Shown piece after piece: positions 23,580-34,976 of a stretch of DNA of 64,000 nt. The notes beneath the pieces were generated by a model, which saw only the letters and a program-made list of their open reading frames with translations, did not search any database and was not told the DNA's origin. The stretch is taken from assembly GCF_007489285.1 (NCBI RefSeq), contig NZ_VLIY01000001.1:186001-250000 (forward strand), read 5' to 3'. The stretch comes from Skermania sp. ID1734 (lineage in GTDB: Bacteria > Actinomycetota > Actinomycetes > Mycobacteriales > Mycobacteriaceae). Within the stretch, counting starts at the first letter, position 1. Each line of letters begins with the position of its first letter. The position numbers were made by a program, and so were the translations under genes.

Positions 23580-24542
23580 GTGCTTGCTTCACAACGCGCG
23601 CGTCCTGCAGTGCCATTGCCCCAGCGTTCGGCCATCGCCAGCGCACAAGGGGTCAATGCCGGCGTTGCAGTTCTGATCGCGGTCGTCGGAACCCTTATCG
23701 GGTTCGGACTCGATGCGAGCCGGGGCACCGATCTGACTCGAGCCTTTTCCGTGTGCTACTTCCTCGGCTGCCTGGCTGCCGTGCTTGCCGTGCGCTACCG
23801 CGGATTGTTCGCCGCAGTGGTACAGCCGCCGCTGATCTTGTTCGTCGCGGTGCCGGCCGCATATCAGTTCTTCACGAGGGGCAGCGGGACGACCGTAAAG
23901 GACCTGCTGCTCAACCTCGCCATCCCATTGGTCAACCGCTTTCCGCTGATGCTGGTCACCACGTTGGTGGTGTTCGGGGTGGGAGTCATCCGGTTCATCG
24001 CGGCCCGGCAGGACTCGGCTGCTCCGGTCCGCGCCCGAAACCGGCATTCGCGGCCCGCGCCAAGTCGCCGACCCACGCCCGCCGCACCCGTGACCGGCAA
24101 GGCCGCCGAACCCGCAGATACCGCGCAAGCTCGTCGCCGCGACCGGCAGAGTCGCAAGGAGCAAATCCGCAAGGAGGCTGCGGCAGCGCGCAGTGCACGC
24201 CGGGCGCGGAGCAATCCCGATCAGCCCAGTCCGCAACGTCGCCGACGCGACATCACGCCGCCGCCCGGACCGGCTGCACGCCAGCCCCGCCGCGACGACT
24301 TTCCGTCGTACCGTCGCGAACCTGCCGCATCCTCGGCGGCGAGCGGCTACCCAGGCACCGGTTACTCCAGCGGCTACCCGACCGCTTCGGGAAGGCCCTA
24401 CCGCCGCGGATCATCGGATATGCCCGCGCATCCCGTGCCTACGGTCCGCTACCGGGACGTTCCGACTGGAGATCCGGCCAGCGAATCGAGGAGCTACCGC
24501 GAGCCCGGGTACCGGGACAACCCGCGCCGCTACCGCGACTAG
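23580..24542 (+). CDS. DUF6542 membrane protein with long basic, disordered tail
   Basis: Residues ~25-145 hold about four membrane helices ([40 protein letters not shown]). The remaining ~175 residues are an Arg/Pro/Ser/Tyr-rich cytoplasmic tail with repeats such as [15 protein letters not shown]. Position and architecture match M. tuberculosis Rv1111c, next to ispH and near ychF. Function unknown; the tail could bind a nucleic acid or a partner of the division machinery. Confidence 0.75.
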   Translation: MLASQRARPAVPLPQRSAIASAQGVNAGVAVLIAVVGTLIGFGLDASRGTDLTRAFSVCYFLGCLAAVLAVRYRGLFAAVVQPPLILFVAVPAAYQFFTRGSGTTVKDLLLNLAIPLVNRFPLMLVTTLVVFGVGVIRFIAARQDSAAPVRARNRHSRPAPSRRPTPAAPVTGKAAEPADTAQARRRDRQSRKEQIRKEAAAARSARRARSNPDQPSPQRRRRDITPPPGPAARQPRRDDFPSYRREPAASSAASGYPGTGYSSGYPTASGRPYRRGSSDMPAHPVPTVRYRDVPTGDPASESRSYREPGYRDNPRRYRD

Positions 24543-24648
24543 GTCACAGGTCGGTTCTGGCGTCGCTCCGCTCCTCGGCGCCTGCGATGCTCACTTCGGC
24601 CGCCACCGACTAGGCCAACGGACTCTCCAGCATCTACTTCCGCAGCAT

Positions 24649-25680
24649 CTACTTCCGAGATGCCCGCAATTCACGGGGCAGGGCAAACACCAGCGTCTCA
24701 TTGGCGGTGGTGACCGGCTGGACATCGGAAAACCCGTGCTCAGCCAGCAGGTCGATCACGCCGCGCACCAAGATTTCGGGCACGGAAGCTCCCGACGTGA
24801 TGCCTACCGTATGCACGCCAGCCAGCCACTCCGGCTCGACCTCGCGGGCGTAGTCGACCAGGTGCGCGGCCTTGGCCCCGGCGCCGAGGGCCACCTCGAC
24901 GAGGCGGACAGAGTTCGACGAGTTACGCGAACCCACCACAATCACCAGATCGCACTCGGGCGCCATGGCCTTGACGGCGACCTGCCGGTTTTGGGTGGCG
25001 TAACAGATGTCGTCGCTGGGCGGATCCTGCAACATCGGGAATCGCTCCCGCAGCCGCGACACGGTTTGCATGGTCTCGTCGACGCTCAGCGTTGTTTGCG
25101 AGAGCCAAATAACTTTCGATTCGTCGCGGACCCGGACGGATTCGACCGAATCGGGGCCATCGACGAGTTGAACGTGTTCGGGTGCCTCACCCGCTGTGCC
25201 TTCAACCTCTTCATGACCGGCGTGGCCGATGAGCAAGATGTCGAAGTCGTCGCGGGCGAACCGTTTGGCTTCTTGATGGACCTTGGTGACCAGCGGGCAG
25301 GTCGCATCGATCGTCCGCAGGTTCCTATCGGAGGCCGCCTGGTGCACGGCCGGCGAGACGCCGTGCGCGGAAAAAACGAGCAGCGATCCCTCCGGCACCT
25401 CGTCCGTCTCGTCGACGAAGATCACGCCGCGTTCGGTGAGAGTCTCGACGACATGGCGGTTGTGCACGATCTCTTTGCGCACGTAGATCGGCGCACCGTG
25501 CTTCTCCAGCGCCTTCTCGACCGTTTCCACCGCCCGGTCGACACCGGCGCAGTAGCCGCGCGGCTCGGCGAGCAACACCCGCTTGCGGCCAGCCTGCGCG
25601 TTACCGGCGCCGGTCGCGGAGTCCGATCCGGTCCGCGCCGATCCGGCGATACCCACATTGAGCGGAACTGCCGAAGTCAT
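24649..25680 (-). CDS. ispH: 4-hydroxy-3-methylbut-2-enyl diphosphate reductase
   Basis: This 343-residue [4Fe-4S] enzyme performs the last step of the MEP pathway, making IPP and DMAPP. The three cluster cysteines lie in EPRGYCAGV (Cys44), [11 protein letters not shown] and [23 protein letters not shown] and [13 protein letters not shown] bind substrate phosphate. An N-terminal extension of ~30 Gly/Ala/Ser residues is as in other Mycobacteriales. It is divergent from the lipid-droplet-protein gene. Confidence 0.97.
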   Translation of the reverse strand: MTSAVPLNVGIAGSARTGSDSATGAGNAQAGRKRVLLAEPRGYCAGVDRAVETVEKALEKHGAPIYVRKEIVHNRHVVETLTERGVIFVDETDEVPEGSLLVFSAHGVSPAVHQAASDRNLRTIDATCPLVTKVHQEAKRFARDDFDILLIGHAGHEEVEGTAGEAPEHVQLVDGPDSVESVRVRDESKVIWLSQTTLSVDETMQTVSRLRERFPMLQDPPSDDICYATQNRQVAVKAMAPECDLVIVVGSRNSSNSVRLVEVALGAGAKAAHLVDYAREVEPEWLAGVHTVGITSGASVPEILVRGVIDLLAEHGFSDVQPVTTANETLVFALPRELRASRK

Positions 25681-25789
25681 GGCACCAGGATACGGGGCAC
25701 GGCACTTTCGTTACTCGCTCCGGCTCCGCGTACACCGCTGATCCCCCGCTCAACTACCAAATCCAACGACCATCAGGCACTCTGTTGTT

Positions 25790-26359
25790 ATGTTCCGACC
25801 TCCCTATCTGGCCCGTGTCGCGGTCGGTGCCGCGGTGTACGTGGTGGAAGAGACCCGCAAGTTGCCCAATGCGGCAATCACCTGGCCCATGACCGCGTTC
25901 AGCCAACTGCTGCAGACGACCATGCACTTCCAGCAGTTCATGACCAGTCTGGCCATCAAGGGCGATCAGCTCTTCAGCCGACTCGAGGGAGCTCAGGAAC
26001 TGCCCGAGTGGGCCACGTTCGACGAGGACGAGACGCTCACGGAGCTGCCACCCTTGCCGGAGCGTCCGGCCTCGTCGGGTCGATTCGCGCTGTACTCCAT
26101 GCCGGGGCTCGACGAGCCGACGCAGACCCAGCCGTTGCCCGACCCGCTGGAGACACGCTCGCTCAAGCGGGTTGCGGAGCCCGAGATCGCGCAGTACCTC
26201 GACTACGGATCGCTCACGCTCGCCCAGCTGCGCGCGCGACTACGAGCCCTGTCGGTGGACGAGCTCAACGAACTGCTGGACTACGAAGACCGAACACTTG
26301 CTCGGCCGCCCTTCAAAACCATGCTGGAGAACCGGATCGCCGCCGCGAAGGCCAAGTGA
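25790..26359 (+). CDS. Lipid droplet-associated protein (Rv1109c type)
   Basis: The 189-residue protein starts [20 protein letters not shown] and has an amphipathic helical N-terminus followed by an acidic middle and a basic C-terminal helix ([20 protein letters not shown]). The layout and the place between ispH and xseA match the actinobacterial lipid-droplet-associated family. It probably coats storage lipid droplets. The stop overlaps the xseA start (GTGA). Confidence 0.8.
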   Translation: MFRPPYLARVAVGAAVYVVEETRKLPNAAITWPMTAFSQLLQTTMHFQQFMTSLAIKGDQLFSRLEGAQELPEWATFDEDETLTELPPLPERPASSGRFALYSMPGLDEPTQTQPLPDPLETRSLKRVAEPEIAQYLDYGSLTLAQLRARLRALSVDELNELLDYEDRTLARPPFKTMLENRIAAAKAK

Positions 26360-27636
26360 CCGGCGGCAATGTAGCCGATGGGCGTCCCGCCGCCCGTACC
26401 TCCAACTCAGCAGAGAACCCGTGGCCTGTTCGGTCCGTGGCCACGAAGGTCGCGCAATGGATCGACCGGCTCGGAAGCATCTGGGTTGAAGGACAGATCA
26501 CGCAGATCAATTTGCGACCCGGCACGCGAACCGCCTTCGTCACCCTGCGCGATCCGGTCGCCGACATGTCTTTGTCGGTGACGTGTGCACCGGAACTGGT
26601 GCGCGACAGCCCCGTCCCGCTGCGCGAGGGCAGTCGCGTGATCATGTTCGGCAAGCTCAGCTACTTCCCCGCCCGGGGCACGATCTCGCTGCGGGTGACC
26701 GAGATCCGGGCGGTCGGCATCGGCGAACTCCTCGCCCGAATCGAGCGGCTGCGTCAACTGCTCGCGGCCGAAGGCCTGTTCGACGCTCGCCTCAAACGCC
26801 GGTTGCCCTTTCTGCCGGGCACCATCGGCCTGATCACGGGCCGCGCCAGCGCGGCTGAGCACGACGTTTTATCTGTCGCGCAAAAGCGCTGGCCAGCAGT
26901 GAATTTCGCGGTCCGCAATGTTGCCGTCCAGGGCCCCACCGCGGTCTCTCAGATCATCGAGGCCCTAAGTGACCTGGACCGCGACGCGACCGTCGATGTC
27001 ATCATCCTGGCCCGCGGCGGCGGCAGCGTCGAAGACCTATTGCCGTTTTCCGACGAGGCGCTGTGTCGGGCGATAGTCGCGTGCACGACTCCGGTGGTCA
27101 GCGCCGTTGGGCATGAGCCAGACAGTCCGCTGAGCGACCACGTTGCCGACCTGCGGGCCGCCACTCCCACGGACGCGGCAAAGCGGGTGGTGCCCGATGC
27201 CGCGGCGGAACTCGCGCTGGTCACCGAGCTGCGGTCACGGGCCCGCGCGGCGCTGCGCAATTGGGTCACCCGCGAGCAGCATGGACTCGACCAACTGCGC
27301 AGCCGCCCGGTGCTCGCCGCCCCGCTTGCCGCGCTCGCCCAGCAAGAAGCCGACATCGACCGAATGCGCCAATGCATCCGCCGTGATGCGGAGCGCACGG
27401 TCACTACCGAATCGACAGCAACGCAGCACCTGCGCGAGCGGCTCAACACCCTCGGTCCCGCGGCGACGCTGGCCCGCGGCTACGCTGTTGTGCAGCGGGT
27501 TGCCGGCCCAGCGCAAGCGCATGTCGTTCGCTGTGTCGCCGATGCACCGCCAGGCGCACAGTTGCGCATTCGAGTCTCAGACGGGGCGATCAGCGCCGCC
27601 TCGTTGGGCCGCCCACAAGGAAAGGACGCCCCCTAA
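26356..27636 (+). CDS. xseA: Exodeoxyribonuclease VII large subunit
   Basis: The GTG start at 26356 overlaps the previous stop by 4 bases; a very long frame upstream is antisense to ispH and not used. The 426-residue product has the N-terminal OB fold ([17 protein letters not shown]), the catalytic core ([54 protein letters not shown]) and a C-terminal coiled coil. With XseB it degrades single-stranded DNA. Confidence 0.95.
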   Translation: MTGGNVADGRPAARTSNSAENPWPVRSVATKVAQWIDRLGSIWVEGQITQINLRPGTRTAFVTLRDPVADMSLSVTCAPELVRDSPVPLREGSRVIMFGKLSYFPARGTISLRVTEIRAVGIGELLARIERLRQLLAAEGLFDARLKRRLPFLPGTIGLITGRASAAEHDVLSVAQKRWPAVNFAVRNVAVQGPTAVSQIIEALSDLDRDATVDVIILARGGGSVEDLLPFSDEALCRAIVACTTPVVSAVGHEPDSPLSDHVADLRAATPTDAAKRVVPDAAAELALVTELRSRARAALRNWVTREQHGLDQLRSRPVLAAPLAALAQQEADIDRMRQCIRRDAERTVTTESTATQHLRERLNTLGPAATLARGYAVVQRVAGPAQAHVVRCVADAPPGAQLRIRVSDGAISAASLGRPQGKDAP

Positions 27637-27638
27637 GC

Positions 27639-27884
27639 ATGGCTAACAACGCTGCGGAAAGCCCGGTCAACGAATTTCCCGACATTGCCGAACTCGGTTA
27701 CGAGGATGCCCGCGAACAACTCGTCGAAGTGGTCCGAGTGCTCGAACAGGGCGGCCTCGACCTCGACGCCTCGCTGGCGTTGTGGGAACGGGGTGAGGCC
27801 CTGGCCAACCGCTGCGAGGCACACCTCGCAGGCGCCCGGAAACGAATCGAACAACGCCTAGCCGAGGCCGAACGGGAGAACTAG
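27639..27884 (+). CDS. xseB: Exodeoxyribonuclease VII small subunit
   Basis: An 81-residue protein with the helical hairpin of Xse[41 protein letters not shown], then a basic helix. It starts 2 bases after the xseA stop, so the subunits are co-produced. The acidic N-terminal leader is typical of actinobacteria. Confidence 0.95.
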   Translation: MANNAAESPVNEFPDIAELGYEDAREQLVEVVRVLEQGGLDLDASLALWERGEALANRCEAHLAGARKRIEQRLAEAEREN

Positions 27885-27892
27885 ACCGTTCC

Positions 27893-28459
27893 TCAACCGG
27901 CGATCGGCGCAGCCTTGTCGACGGCTTCGGCGAGGGTTCGGTATTCATCAGGAGTGCCTGCGCCGCGCAGCAGCACCCGGGCACTACCGAAGTTGGCGAC
28001 CCAGATCGATTCGGCCGGTGGGGCGTCGTAAACGACCCACTGCCGCCCGGCCACGTTCTCGACGCCAGTCGCAGTCCGGGGTTCCTGCGCGACGAAGGGC
28101 ACCAGCGTTTCCTCGGTGGCGCTGGTTTGGGTCAGCTGCAGGTATGCACCGGCCGGAGTGATGTACCCGACCGTGGTGTACTGGCCGCCGCTGCTGCCGG
28201 ATATGAGGCCGTTGCTCCCTGAGTTGGGCGTCCAATCGGCGGGGAGCTGCGGCTGACGGACGGGGAAACTCATCGTCTTCGCATCCTGCTTGAGCGCAGC
28301 CGACGCATCGAAACTGGGAATCGGGCCCTGGCTCGGGCCACCCGGCCGGAACGAACATTGACTGGCCAAGCCCGCAAAAACGATGCAGATCAGTACGAGC
28401 GGGATCAACGACAGCGCCATGTCGCGGTTGGATTGGAACAGGCGGTTCTTTTCGGCCAC
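27893..28459 (-). CDS. DUF4245 membrane-anchored protein
   Basis: GTG 28459 is chosen because relatives begin with a short polar stretch before one membrane anchor (DMALSLIPLVLICIVFAGLA); the frame stays open far upstream into the divergent glpX promoter. The ~188-residue product then has an extracytoplasmic domain with the DUF4245 pattern (FPVRQPQLPADWTPNSGS, AGAYLQLTQTSATEETLVPF, GRQWVVYDAPPAESIWV). It is equivalent to Rv1100 beside glpX. The function is unknown. Confidence 0.78.
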   Translation of the reverse strand: MAEKNRLFQSNRDMALSLIPLVLICIVFAGLASQCSFRPGGPSQGPIPSFDASAALKQDAKTMSFPVRQPQLPADWTPNSGSNGLISGSSGGQYTTVGYITPAGAYLQLTQTSATEETLVPFVAQEPRTATGVENVAGRQWVVYDAPPAESIWVANFGSARVLLRGAGTPDEYRTLAEAVDKAAPIAG

Positions 28460-28565
28460 GAGCTTCAGTATCCCAGGCCACGACGCTGGGTTGCCCCCGC
28501 GGTAGCCGCAGCGCTCTGCGAGAATCACCGGAAGATACCGCCCGTAAACCAGAGGAGACTTGCCG

Positions 28566-29606
28566 ATGACGGCCAGCAGCACACCGAGGCGACGTGAGGC
28601 CCCCGATCGCAACCTCGCGTTGGAGCTCGTCCGGGTTACCGAGGCGGGCGCGATGGCTGCCGGACGCTGGGTTGGTCGCGGCGACAAGGAGGGCGGCGAC
28701 GGCGCTGCCGTCGATGCCATGCGCCAACTGGTCAGTTCCGTGTCGATGCGCGGGGTCGTCGTGATCGGCGAGGGCGAGAAGGACGAGGCGCCGATGCTCT
28801 ACAACGGCGAGCTCGTCGGCAACGGCGACGGACCGGACTGCGACTTCGCCGTCGACCCGATCGACGGCACCACGCTGATGTCGAAGGGCATGCCGAACGC
28901 AATTTCGGTGCTCGCCGTTTCCGAGCGCGGGTCGATGTTCGACCCCTCCGCGGTGTTCTACATGGAGAAAATCGCCGTGGGCCCGGAATCCGCGGACGTC
29001 ATCGACATCACGGCGCCGGTCGCCGAGAACATCCGGCGGGTGGCCAAAGCACGCAAGTCATCGATGTCCGACATCACCGTCTGCATTCTCGATCGTCCGC
29101 GACACGCGCAGTTGATCTCCGACGTCCGCCACACCGGCGCCCGGATCCGGTTGATCGGCGACGGTGACGTGGCCGGCGCCATCGCGGCCGCCCGCCCCGA
29201 CTCCGGCACCGACATGCTCGTCGGTATCGGCGGGACACCCGAGGGAATCATCGCCGCCGCCGCGATGCGCTGCATGGGCGGTGCGCTGCAGGGCAAGCTC
29301 GCCCCGAAGGACGACGCGGAACGGCAGAAGGCCATCGACGCCGGGCACGACCTCGACCGGGTCCTTTTCACCGAGGACCTCGTCTCCGGCGACAACGTGT
29401 TCTTCTGCGCAACCGGCGTCACCGACGGTGATCTGCTTCGCGGCGTCCGCTACTACGGTGGCGGCGCGTCGACCCACTCCATCGTGATGCGCTCCAAGTC
29501 GGGCACGGTTCGCATGATCGACGCCTATCACCGGCTAACCAAGCTGCGCGAATACTCGGCGGTCGACTTCGACGGCGACGACAACGCGGTGCCGCCGATG
29601 CCCTGA
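28566..29606 (+). CDS. glpX: Fructose-1,6-bisphosphatase class II
   Basis: ATG 28566 has GAGGAG about 9 bases upstream. The 346-residue GlpX-type enzyme catalyses the gluconeogenic hydrolysis of fructose 1,6-bisphosphate. Visible motifs are [14 protein letters not shown] and [12 protein letters not shown] (metal-binding aspartates), and [20 protein letters not shown]. It is the main FBPase of mycobacteria and relatives. The fumarase genes follow after 60 bp, perhaps in one operon. Confidence 0.96.
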   Translation: MTASSTPRRREAPDRNLALELVRVTEAGAMAAGRWVGRGDKEGGDGAAVDAMRQLVSSVSMRGVVVIGEGEKDEAPMLYNGELVGNGDGPDCDFAVDPIDGTTLMSKGMPNAISVLAVSERGSMFDPSAVFYMEKIAVGPESADVIDITAPVAENIRRVAKARKSSMSDITVCILDRPRHAQLISDVRHTGARIRLIGDGDVAGAIAAARPDSGTDMLVGIGGTPEGIIAAAAMRCMGGALQGKLAPKDDAERQKAIDAGHDLDRVLFTEDLVSGDNVFFCATGVTDGDLLRGVRYYGGGASTHSIVMRSKSGTVRMIDAYHRLTKLREYSAVDFDGDDNAVPPMP

Positions 29607-29666
29607 GCGGGGCAGCCGGCAACGGCGTAGCTTCAATCTGTACTTCCTAAAGAGCGACAGGATCCG

Positions 29667-31319
<1,653 letters not shown>

Positions 31320-31338
31320 CGGAAGGGGCGCACAGCTC

Positions 31339-32778
31339 ATGAGTGAACGCGCGAGCGAGCCATCGACACAGCGCGAGGACGAATTTCGTATCGAACACGA
31401 CACCATGGGCGAGGTACGCGTCCCCGTCGACGCCCTCTGGCGCGCGCAAACCCAGCGCGCCGTCGAAAATTTCCCGATCAGCGGAAGACCGTTGGAACGC
31501 ACCCAGATTCGGGCCATGGGTCTGCTGAAGGCCGCCTGCGCGAAGGTGAACAAGGACCTCGGCCTGCTCGACGCGGAAAAGGCTGATGCCATCATCGCGG
31601 CCGCGAGCGAGATTGCGGCTGGTCAGCACGACGACCAATTTCCGATCGACGTGTTCCAGACCGGCTCGGGCACCAGCTCGAACATGAACACCAACGAGGT
31701 GATCGCTAGCATCGCGGCCAAAAACGGTGTGACGGTTCATCCCAACGACGACGTCAATATGTCGCAGTCGTCCAACGACACGTTCCCGACGGCGACGCAT
31801 GTTGCCGCAACCGAAGCCGCGGTCACCGACCTGATGCCGGCACTGGACCACCTGCGCCTTGCGCTGCTGGACAAGTCGGTCGAATGGAAGAACGTGGTCA
31901 AGTCCGGCCGCACTCACCTCATGGACGCGGTGCCCGTGACCTTGGGTCAGGAATTCAGCGGCTACACCCGCCAGATCGAGGCGGGAATCGAGCGCATCCA
32001 CGCGTGCCTGCCCCGCCTCGGCGAACTCCCGATTGGCGGCACCGCTGTCGGCACCGGACTCAACGCCCCGGACGGCTTCGGCGCCCGGGTCGTCGCCGAG
32101 TTGGTCGAGATGACCGGTGTCGACGCGCTGCGCGAGGCCGAAAACCACTTCGAGGCTCAGGCCGCGCGCGACGGGCTGGTCGAGGCGTCCGGCGTGCTCC
32201 GCACCATCGCGGTGTCGCTGACCAAGATCGCCAACGACATTCGCTGGATGGGTTCCGGGCCGCTGACCGGTCTGGCCGAGATTGCTTTGCCGGACCTGCA
32301 GCCAGGTAGCTCGATCATGCCCGGCAAGGTGAATCCCGTTCTGCCGGAAGCGGTTACTCAAGTGGCGGCCCAGGTGATCGGCAACGACGCAGCGGTGGCC
32401 TGGGGCGGCGCGAACGGCGCGTTCGAGCTGAACGTGTACATCCCGATGATGGCCCGCAACCTGCTCGAATCGTTCAAGCTGCTCGCGAACGTGTCGCGCT
32501 TGTTTGCCGACCGCTGCATCAGCGGACTCGTAGCGCACGAGGATCACCTTCGTGAGCTCGCGGAATCGTCGCCGTCGATCGTGACACCGCTGAACTCCGC
32601 CATCGGCTATGAGGAGGCCGCCGCCGTGGCGAAGCAGGCGCTGAAGGAGAAAAAGACGATTCGGCAGGTGGTCATCGACCGCGGACTGCTGGGCGACAAG
32701 TTGTCCGAGGAGGAACTGGACCGCCGACTCGACGTGCTTGCGATGGCCAAAGTGTCCGACGACTCCTTCAAGAAGTAA
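31339..32778 (+). CDS. fumC: Class II fumarate hydratase
   Basis: ATG 31339 follows a GGAAGGGG stretch; upstream frame extension overlaps the class I gene and is not used. The 479-residue enzyme has the lyase signature [26 protein letters not shown], and the SGRTHLMDA segment. It needs no metal and resists oxygen. It overlaps the convergent SnoaL-like gene by 11 bases. Confidence 0.96.
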   Translation: MSERASEPSTQREDEFRIEHDTMGEVRVPVDALWRAQTQRAVENFPISGRPLERTQIRAMGLLKAACAKVNKDLGLLDAEKADAIIAAASEIAAGQHDDQFPIDVFQTGSGTSSNMNTNEVIASIAAKNGVTVHPNDDVNMSQSSNDTFPTATHVAATEAAVTDLMPALDHLRLALLDKSVEWKNVVKSGRTHLMDAVPVTLGQEFSGYTRQIEAGIERIHACLPRLGELPIGGTAVGTGLNAPDGFGARVVAELVEMTGVDALREAENHFEAQAARDGLVEASGVLRTIAVSLTKIANDIRWMGSGPLTGLAEIALPDLQPGSSIMPGKVNPVLPEAVTQVAAQVIGNDAAVAWGGANGAFELNVYIPMMARNLLESFKLLANVSRLFADRCISGLVAHEDHLRELAESSPSIVTPLNSAIGYEEAAAVAKQALKEKKTIRQVVIDRGLLGDKLSEEELDRRLDVLAMAKVSDDSFKK

Positions 32779-33304
32779 GCGACTTGCGCGCCTGCCGCTT
32801 CAGCCGCGCGCACCGCAGCAGGTAGCGCGGGGTGGGCGGGACCCAGTCAAGTTGGCGGGCCACACCGAGATCGTCGCGATTGGCCCAATGTTCGACGATT
32901 TTGCCGTCTTTCATCCGGAACCAATGCGACTGAGTCATCGCGAACGGGCGGCCGGTTGGCGCGAATGCGGCGTCGACCTGCACGTCCTCGGTGTAAAAGA
33001 TCATCGGCCCGGTATGCCGTCCGTTCATTGTCGAGTTCACGGTTACCAGGTCGCCGTCCGCGATGACGTGGTGGATGTCGTAGTGCAGATCGGCAAAGGC
33101 GGCGCGCAGCCACAGCGCGAGTTGGTAGAAGCCATCGGGACCGCTGCCGCGGGCGGGCGGCGGTGCGGCCCGGCGCTCGCGCGTGAAGCCCTCGGCGCTA
33201 ATGACCTCATCGAACTCGTCACGGCTCCCCGATGCCATGAGGTGGATGCTGCGAACCGCGACCGACTTCAGATCGGCGGACACGGGCATGGAAGTGGTGC
33301 TCAT
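32768..33304 (-). CDS. SnoaL-like ester cyclase / polyketide cyclase-fold protein
   Basis: ATG 33304 has GGAGA 5-6 bases upstream. The 178-residue single-domain protein shows the NTF2-like pattern ([57 protein letters not shown]). It is probably a small cyclase or binding protein. It is divergent from a TetR regulator with a shared palindrome, so it is the likely regulated target. The substrate is unknown. Confidence 0.83.
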   Translation of the reverse strand: MSTTSMPVSADLKSVAVRSIHLMASGSRDEFDEVISAEGFTRERRAAPPPARGSGPDGFYQLALWLRAAFADLHYDIHHVIADGDLVTVNSTMNGRHTGPMIFYTEDVQVDAAFAPTGRPFAMTQSHWFRMKDGKIVEHWANRDDLGVARQLDWVPPTPRYLLRCARLKRQARKSLTS

Positions 33305-33321
33305 GATCGTCTCCAATTAGA

Positions 33322-33336
33322 TACAGTTGCACTGTA
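33322..33336. promoter_or_regulatory. TetR operator candidate in the SnoaL/TetR divergent promoter
   Basis: TACAGT-TGC-ACTGTA is a perfect 6+3+6 palindrome in an AT-rich 54-bp gap between two divergent genes. The regulator gene next to it makes autoregulation and control of the SnoaL gene likely. Confidence 0.6.
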
Positions 33337-33358
33337 ATTAAAAGTATCGGACGGGTGA

Positions 33359-33997
33359 ATGAGCGAAGTCAAGAGGCGCTACGACGCATCCCGGCGACGC
33401 GAACAGGCACGCGCTCGGCGGCGCGCAACCGTGCTGGCAGCGCAGGAACTTTTCGAGCGAGACGGCTTCCAAGCCACCACAATGACCGACATCGCCAAGC
33501 GCGCCGGGGTTTCGGCGGAGAGCATCTACAAGGGATTCGGCAGCAAGGCGGCTCTGGCCAAGGCGGTCTTCGACATGGTGATCGCAGGTGATGATGAGCC
33601 GGTGCCGGTCGCCGAGCGACCCGAGGTCCGCAGCATCTTCGCGGAGCCAGACGCCCGGCGCAAGATCGAGATCTACGTGCAGGGGCTTGCCGGCCGGATC
33701 CAGCGTTCGGCCAAGGTGCAGATTGTCATCCGCGACGGCCGGCATGCCGACCCCACACTCGCAGCCGTGTGGGAGAAGCTGATCGACGAAGGGCTCGCCG
33801 GGATGACGATGTTCGGGCGGCATCTGCTCGAGACCGGGCAGCTGCGCACCGGCATCGAACTACCGACAGTGCGTGACGCACTCTGGAACTGCATTGCGGT
33901 GGACCACTACGAGCGCCTGGTCCTCCAACAGCGTTGGACGCTGGGCGAATACGCCGACTGGATTTCCCGGGCGATGATCGGCTACCTGTTCGACTAG
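33359..33997 (+). CDS. TetR-family transcriptional regulator
   Basis: A 212-residue repressor. The N-terminal helix-turn-helix is at residues ~22-66 (LAAQELFERDGFQATTMTDI, AKRAGVSAESIYKGFGSKAA). The C-terminal ligand domain is helical and of unknown specificity. It reads divergently from the SnoaL-like gene over the palindrome at 33322-33336. The basic N-terminal arm (KRRYDASRRREQARARRR) is longer than usual. Confidence 0.9.
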   Translation: MSEVKRRYDASRRREQARARRRATVLAAQELFERDGFQATTMTDIAKRAGVSAESIYKGFGSKAALAKAVFDMVIAGDDEPVPVAERPEVRSIFAEPDARRKIEIYVQGLAGRIQRSAKVQIVIRDGRHADPTLAAVWEKLIDEGLAGMTMFGRHLLETGQLRTGIELPTVRDALWNCIAVDHYERLVLQQRWTLGEYADWISRAMIGYLFD

Positions 33998-34426
33998 CTA
34001 CTTCTCCGGTTGGTCCTTACCGGTCAACCGGCGCCGCAACGCCGCACCCAACGCCTGGTTGACGGTGCCGATCGCGTCATAGACGACGGCCGCAGTCGCG
34101 TCGTGCACCTCGCGGACCGCTTTCGCGGTCTCACTCGTCGCCGGGATGTTTTCGAGGACCTCGAAGGGAATCGCAGCAATCACCTCATGCGAGGACCGTG
34201 TAACTGTGTTGCCGAGGTTGACCGCCGCCCCGGCGGTATCGGCAACGTCGGCCAGTGTTCGACGACTGTCGATATAGCGCGACAACTCCCCCACGTACGC
34301 GTCGTGGCGCCGGCACTTGGCGCGCATCTCGACAGCGGCGGTTGCGCTGCGACGCGCATATAGGCCGACGAGGAGCGTCAACACAATCGTCGCCGAGGTG
34401 GCCAGTGCCAAGCTAAATGGGAGCAT
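33998..34426 (-). CDS. Single-pass membrane protein, 142 aa
   Basis: An N-terminal membrane anchor (LPFSLALATSATIVLTLLVG) is followed by a cytoplasmic helical domain with AAVNLGNTVTRSSHEVIAAI and a basic tail. It overlaps the upstream 123-aa membrane gene by 14 bases, so the pair is probably co-translated. Both look like related anchored helical proteins. No family is recognised. Confidence 0.65.
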   Translation of the reverse strand: MLPFSLALATSATIVLTLLVGLYARRSATAAVEMRAKCRRHDAYVGELSRYIDSRRTLADVADTAGAAVNLGNTVTRSSHEVIAAIPFEVLENIPATSETAKAVREVHDATAAVVYDAIGTVNQALGAALRRRLTGKDQPEK

Positions 34427-34784
34427 GAATGCGGACCTCCGCTTTGACCCCCTGCTTGGGCAACTCCTCGTTGAGGATCTTGGCGGCCTGTTCGTAAACG
34501 ATCTGGCGCACCAGTCCCGGCACCAGGCTGCCAGCGACCGCTCCGGCGAACTTGGCTTGGCTCGTGGCCAATTCGATGGGATTGAGGATCTCGACGCTCA
34601 ACAACCGACCGTGACCAGCGCGGAACGATTCCGCGATCTCCGGTGGTGGCGGCGGCTCGAGAATCAGGGTGGCCGCCGCATCGTGCGTGTGGGCTCGGAT
34701 CTGCCGCACGTACAGCATCAGCGCAACCAAGGCGGCCAAGGTGAGCACCTGCAGAACTATCAACGCAATGACCATGACTGCCAC
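34413..34784 (-). CDS. Single-pass membrane protein, 123 aa
   Basis: One N-terminal membrane segment (VMVIALIVLQVLTLAALVAL) is followed by a proline run (LEPPPPPEI) and a domain ending KILNEELPKQGVKAEVRIHA. It forms a two-gene unit with the 142-aa membrane protein. The upstream region holds the large inverted repeat at 34863-34906. Function unknown. Confidence 0.65.
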   Translation of the reverse strand: MAVMVIALIVLQVLTLAALVALMLYVRQIRAHTHDAAATLILEPPPPPEIAESFRAGHGRLLSVEILNPIELATSQAKFAGAVAGSLVPGLVRQIVYEQAAKILNEELPKQGVKAEVRIHAPI

Positions 34785-34862
34785 CTTCGCCGGACTTCGA
34801 CCACGCGTCGTGAATATCCCCAGGTTAGCCAGCTACGCGCAAAGCTGACGCAAATTACCCAG

Positions 34863-34906
34863 CTGTGCGTGAATTTTCACCGCCCGCGGTGAAAATTCAC
34901 GCACAG
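34863..34906. repeat. Perfect 20-bp inverted repeat in a divergent intergenic region
   Basis: Arms CTGTGCGTGAATTTTCACCG (34863-34882) and its exact complement (34887-34906) are separated by CCCG. It lies between genes reading away from each other, so it cannot be an ordinary terminator for either. A partial relative of the left arm (ACGCAAATTACCCAGCT) lies just upstream. Confidence 0.85.
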
Positions 34907-34976
34907 GGGTCGTTTCGTTCCATGGGCGGCGCTCGAGCCCTTCCGAGATCAACTACTCGAGGTCTACGGTCCCTTT

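Noticed and set aside
24193-27636. A 3.4-kb uninterrupted + strand reading frame
   Set aside because: Its first 2.1 kb is antisense to ispH and out of frame with the lipid-droplet gene. Only the part from GTG 26356 (xseA) matches a protein family. High GC content keeps non-coding frames open.
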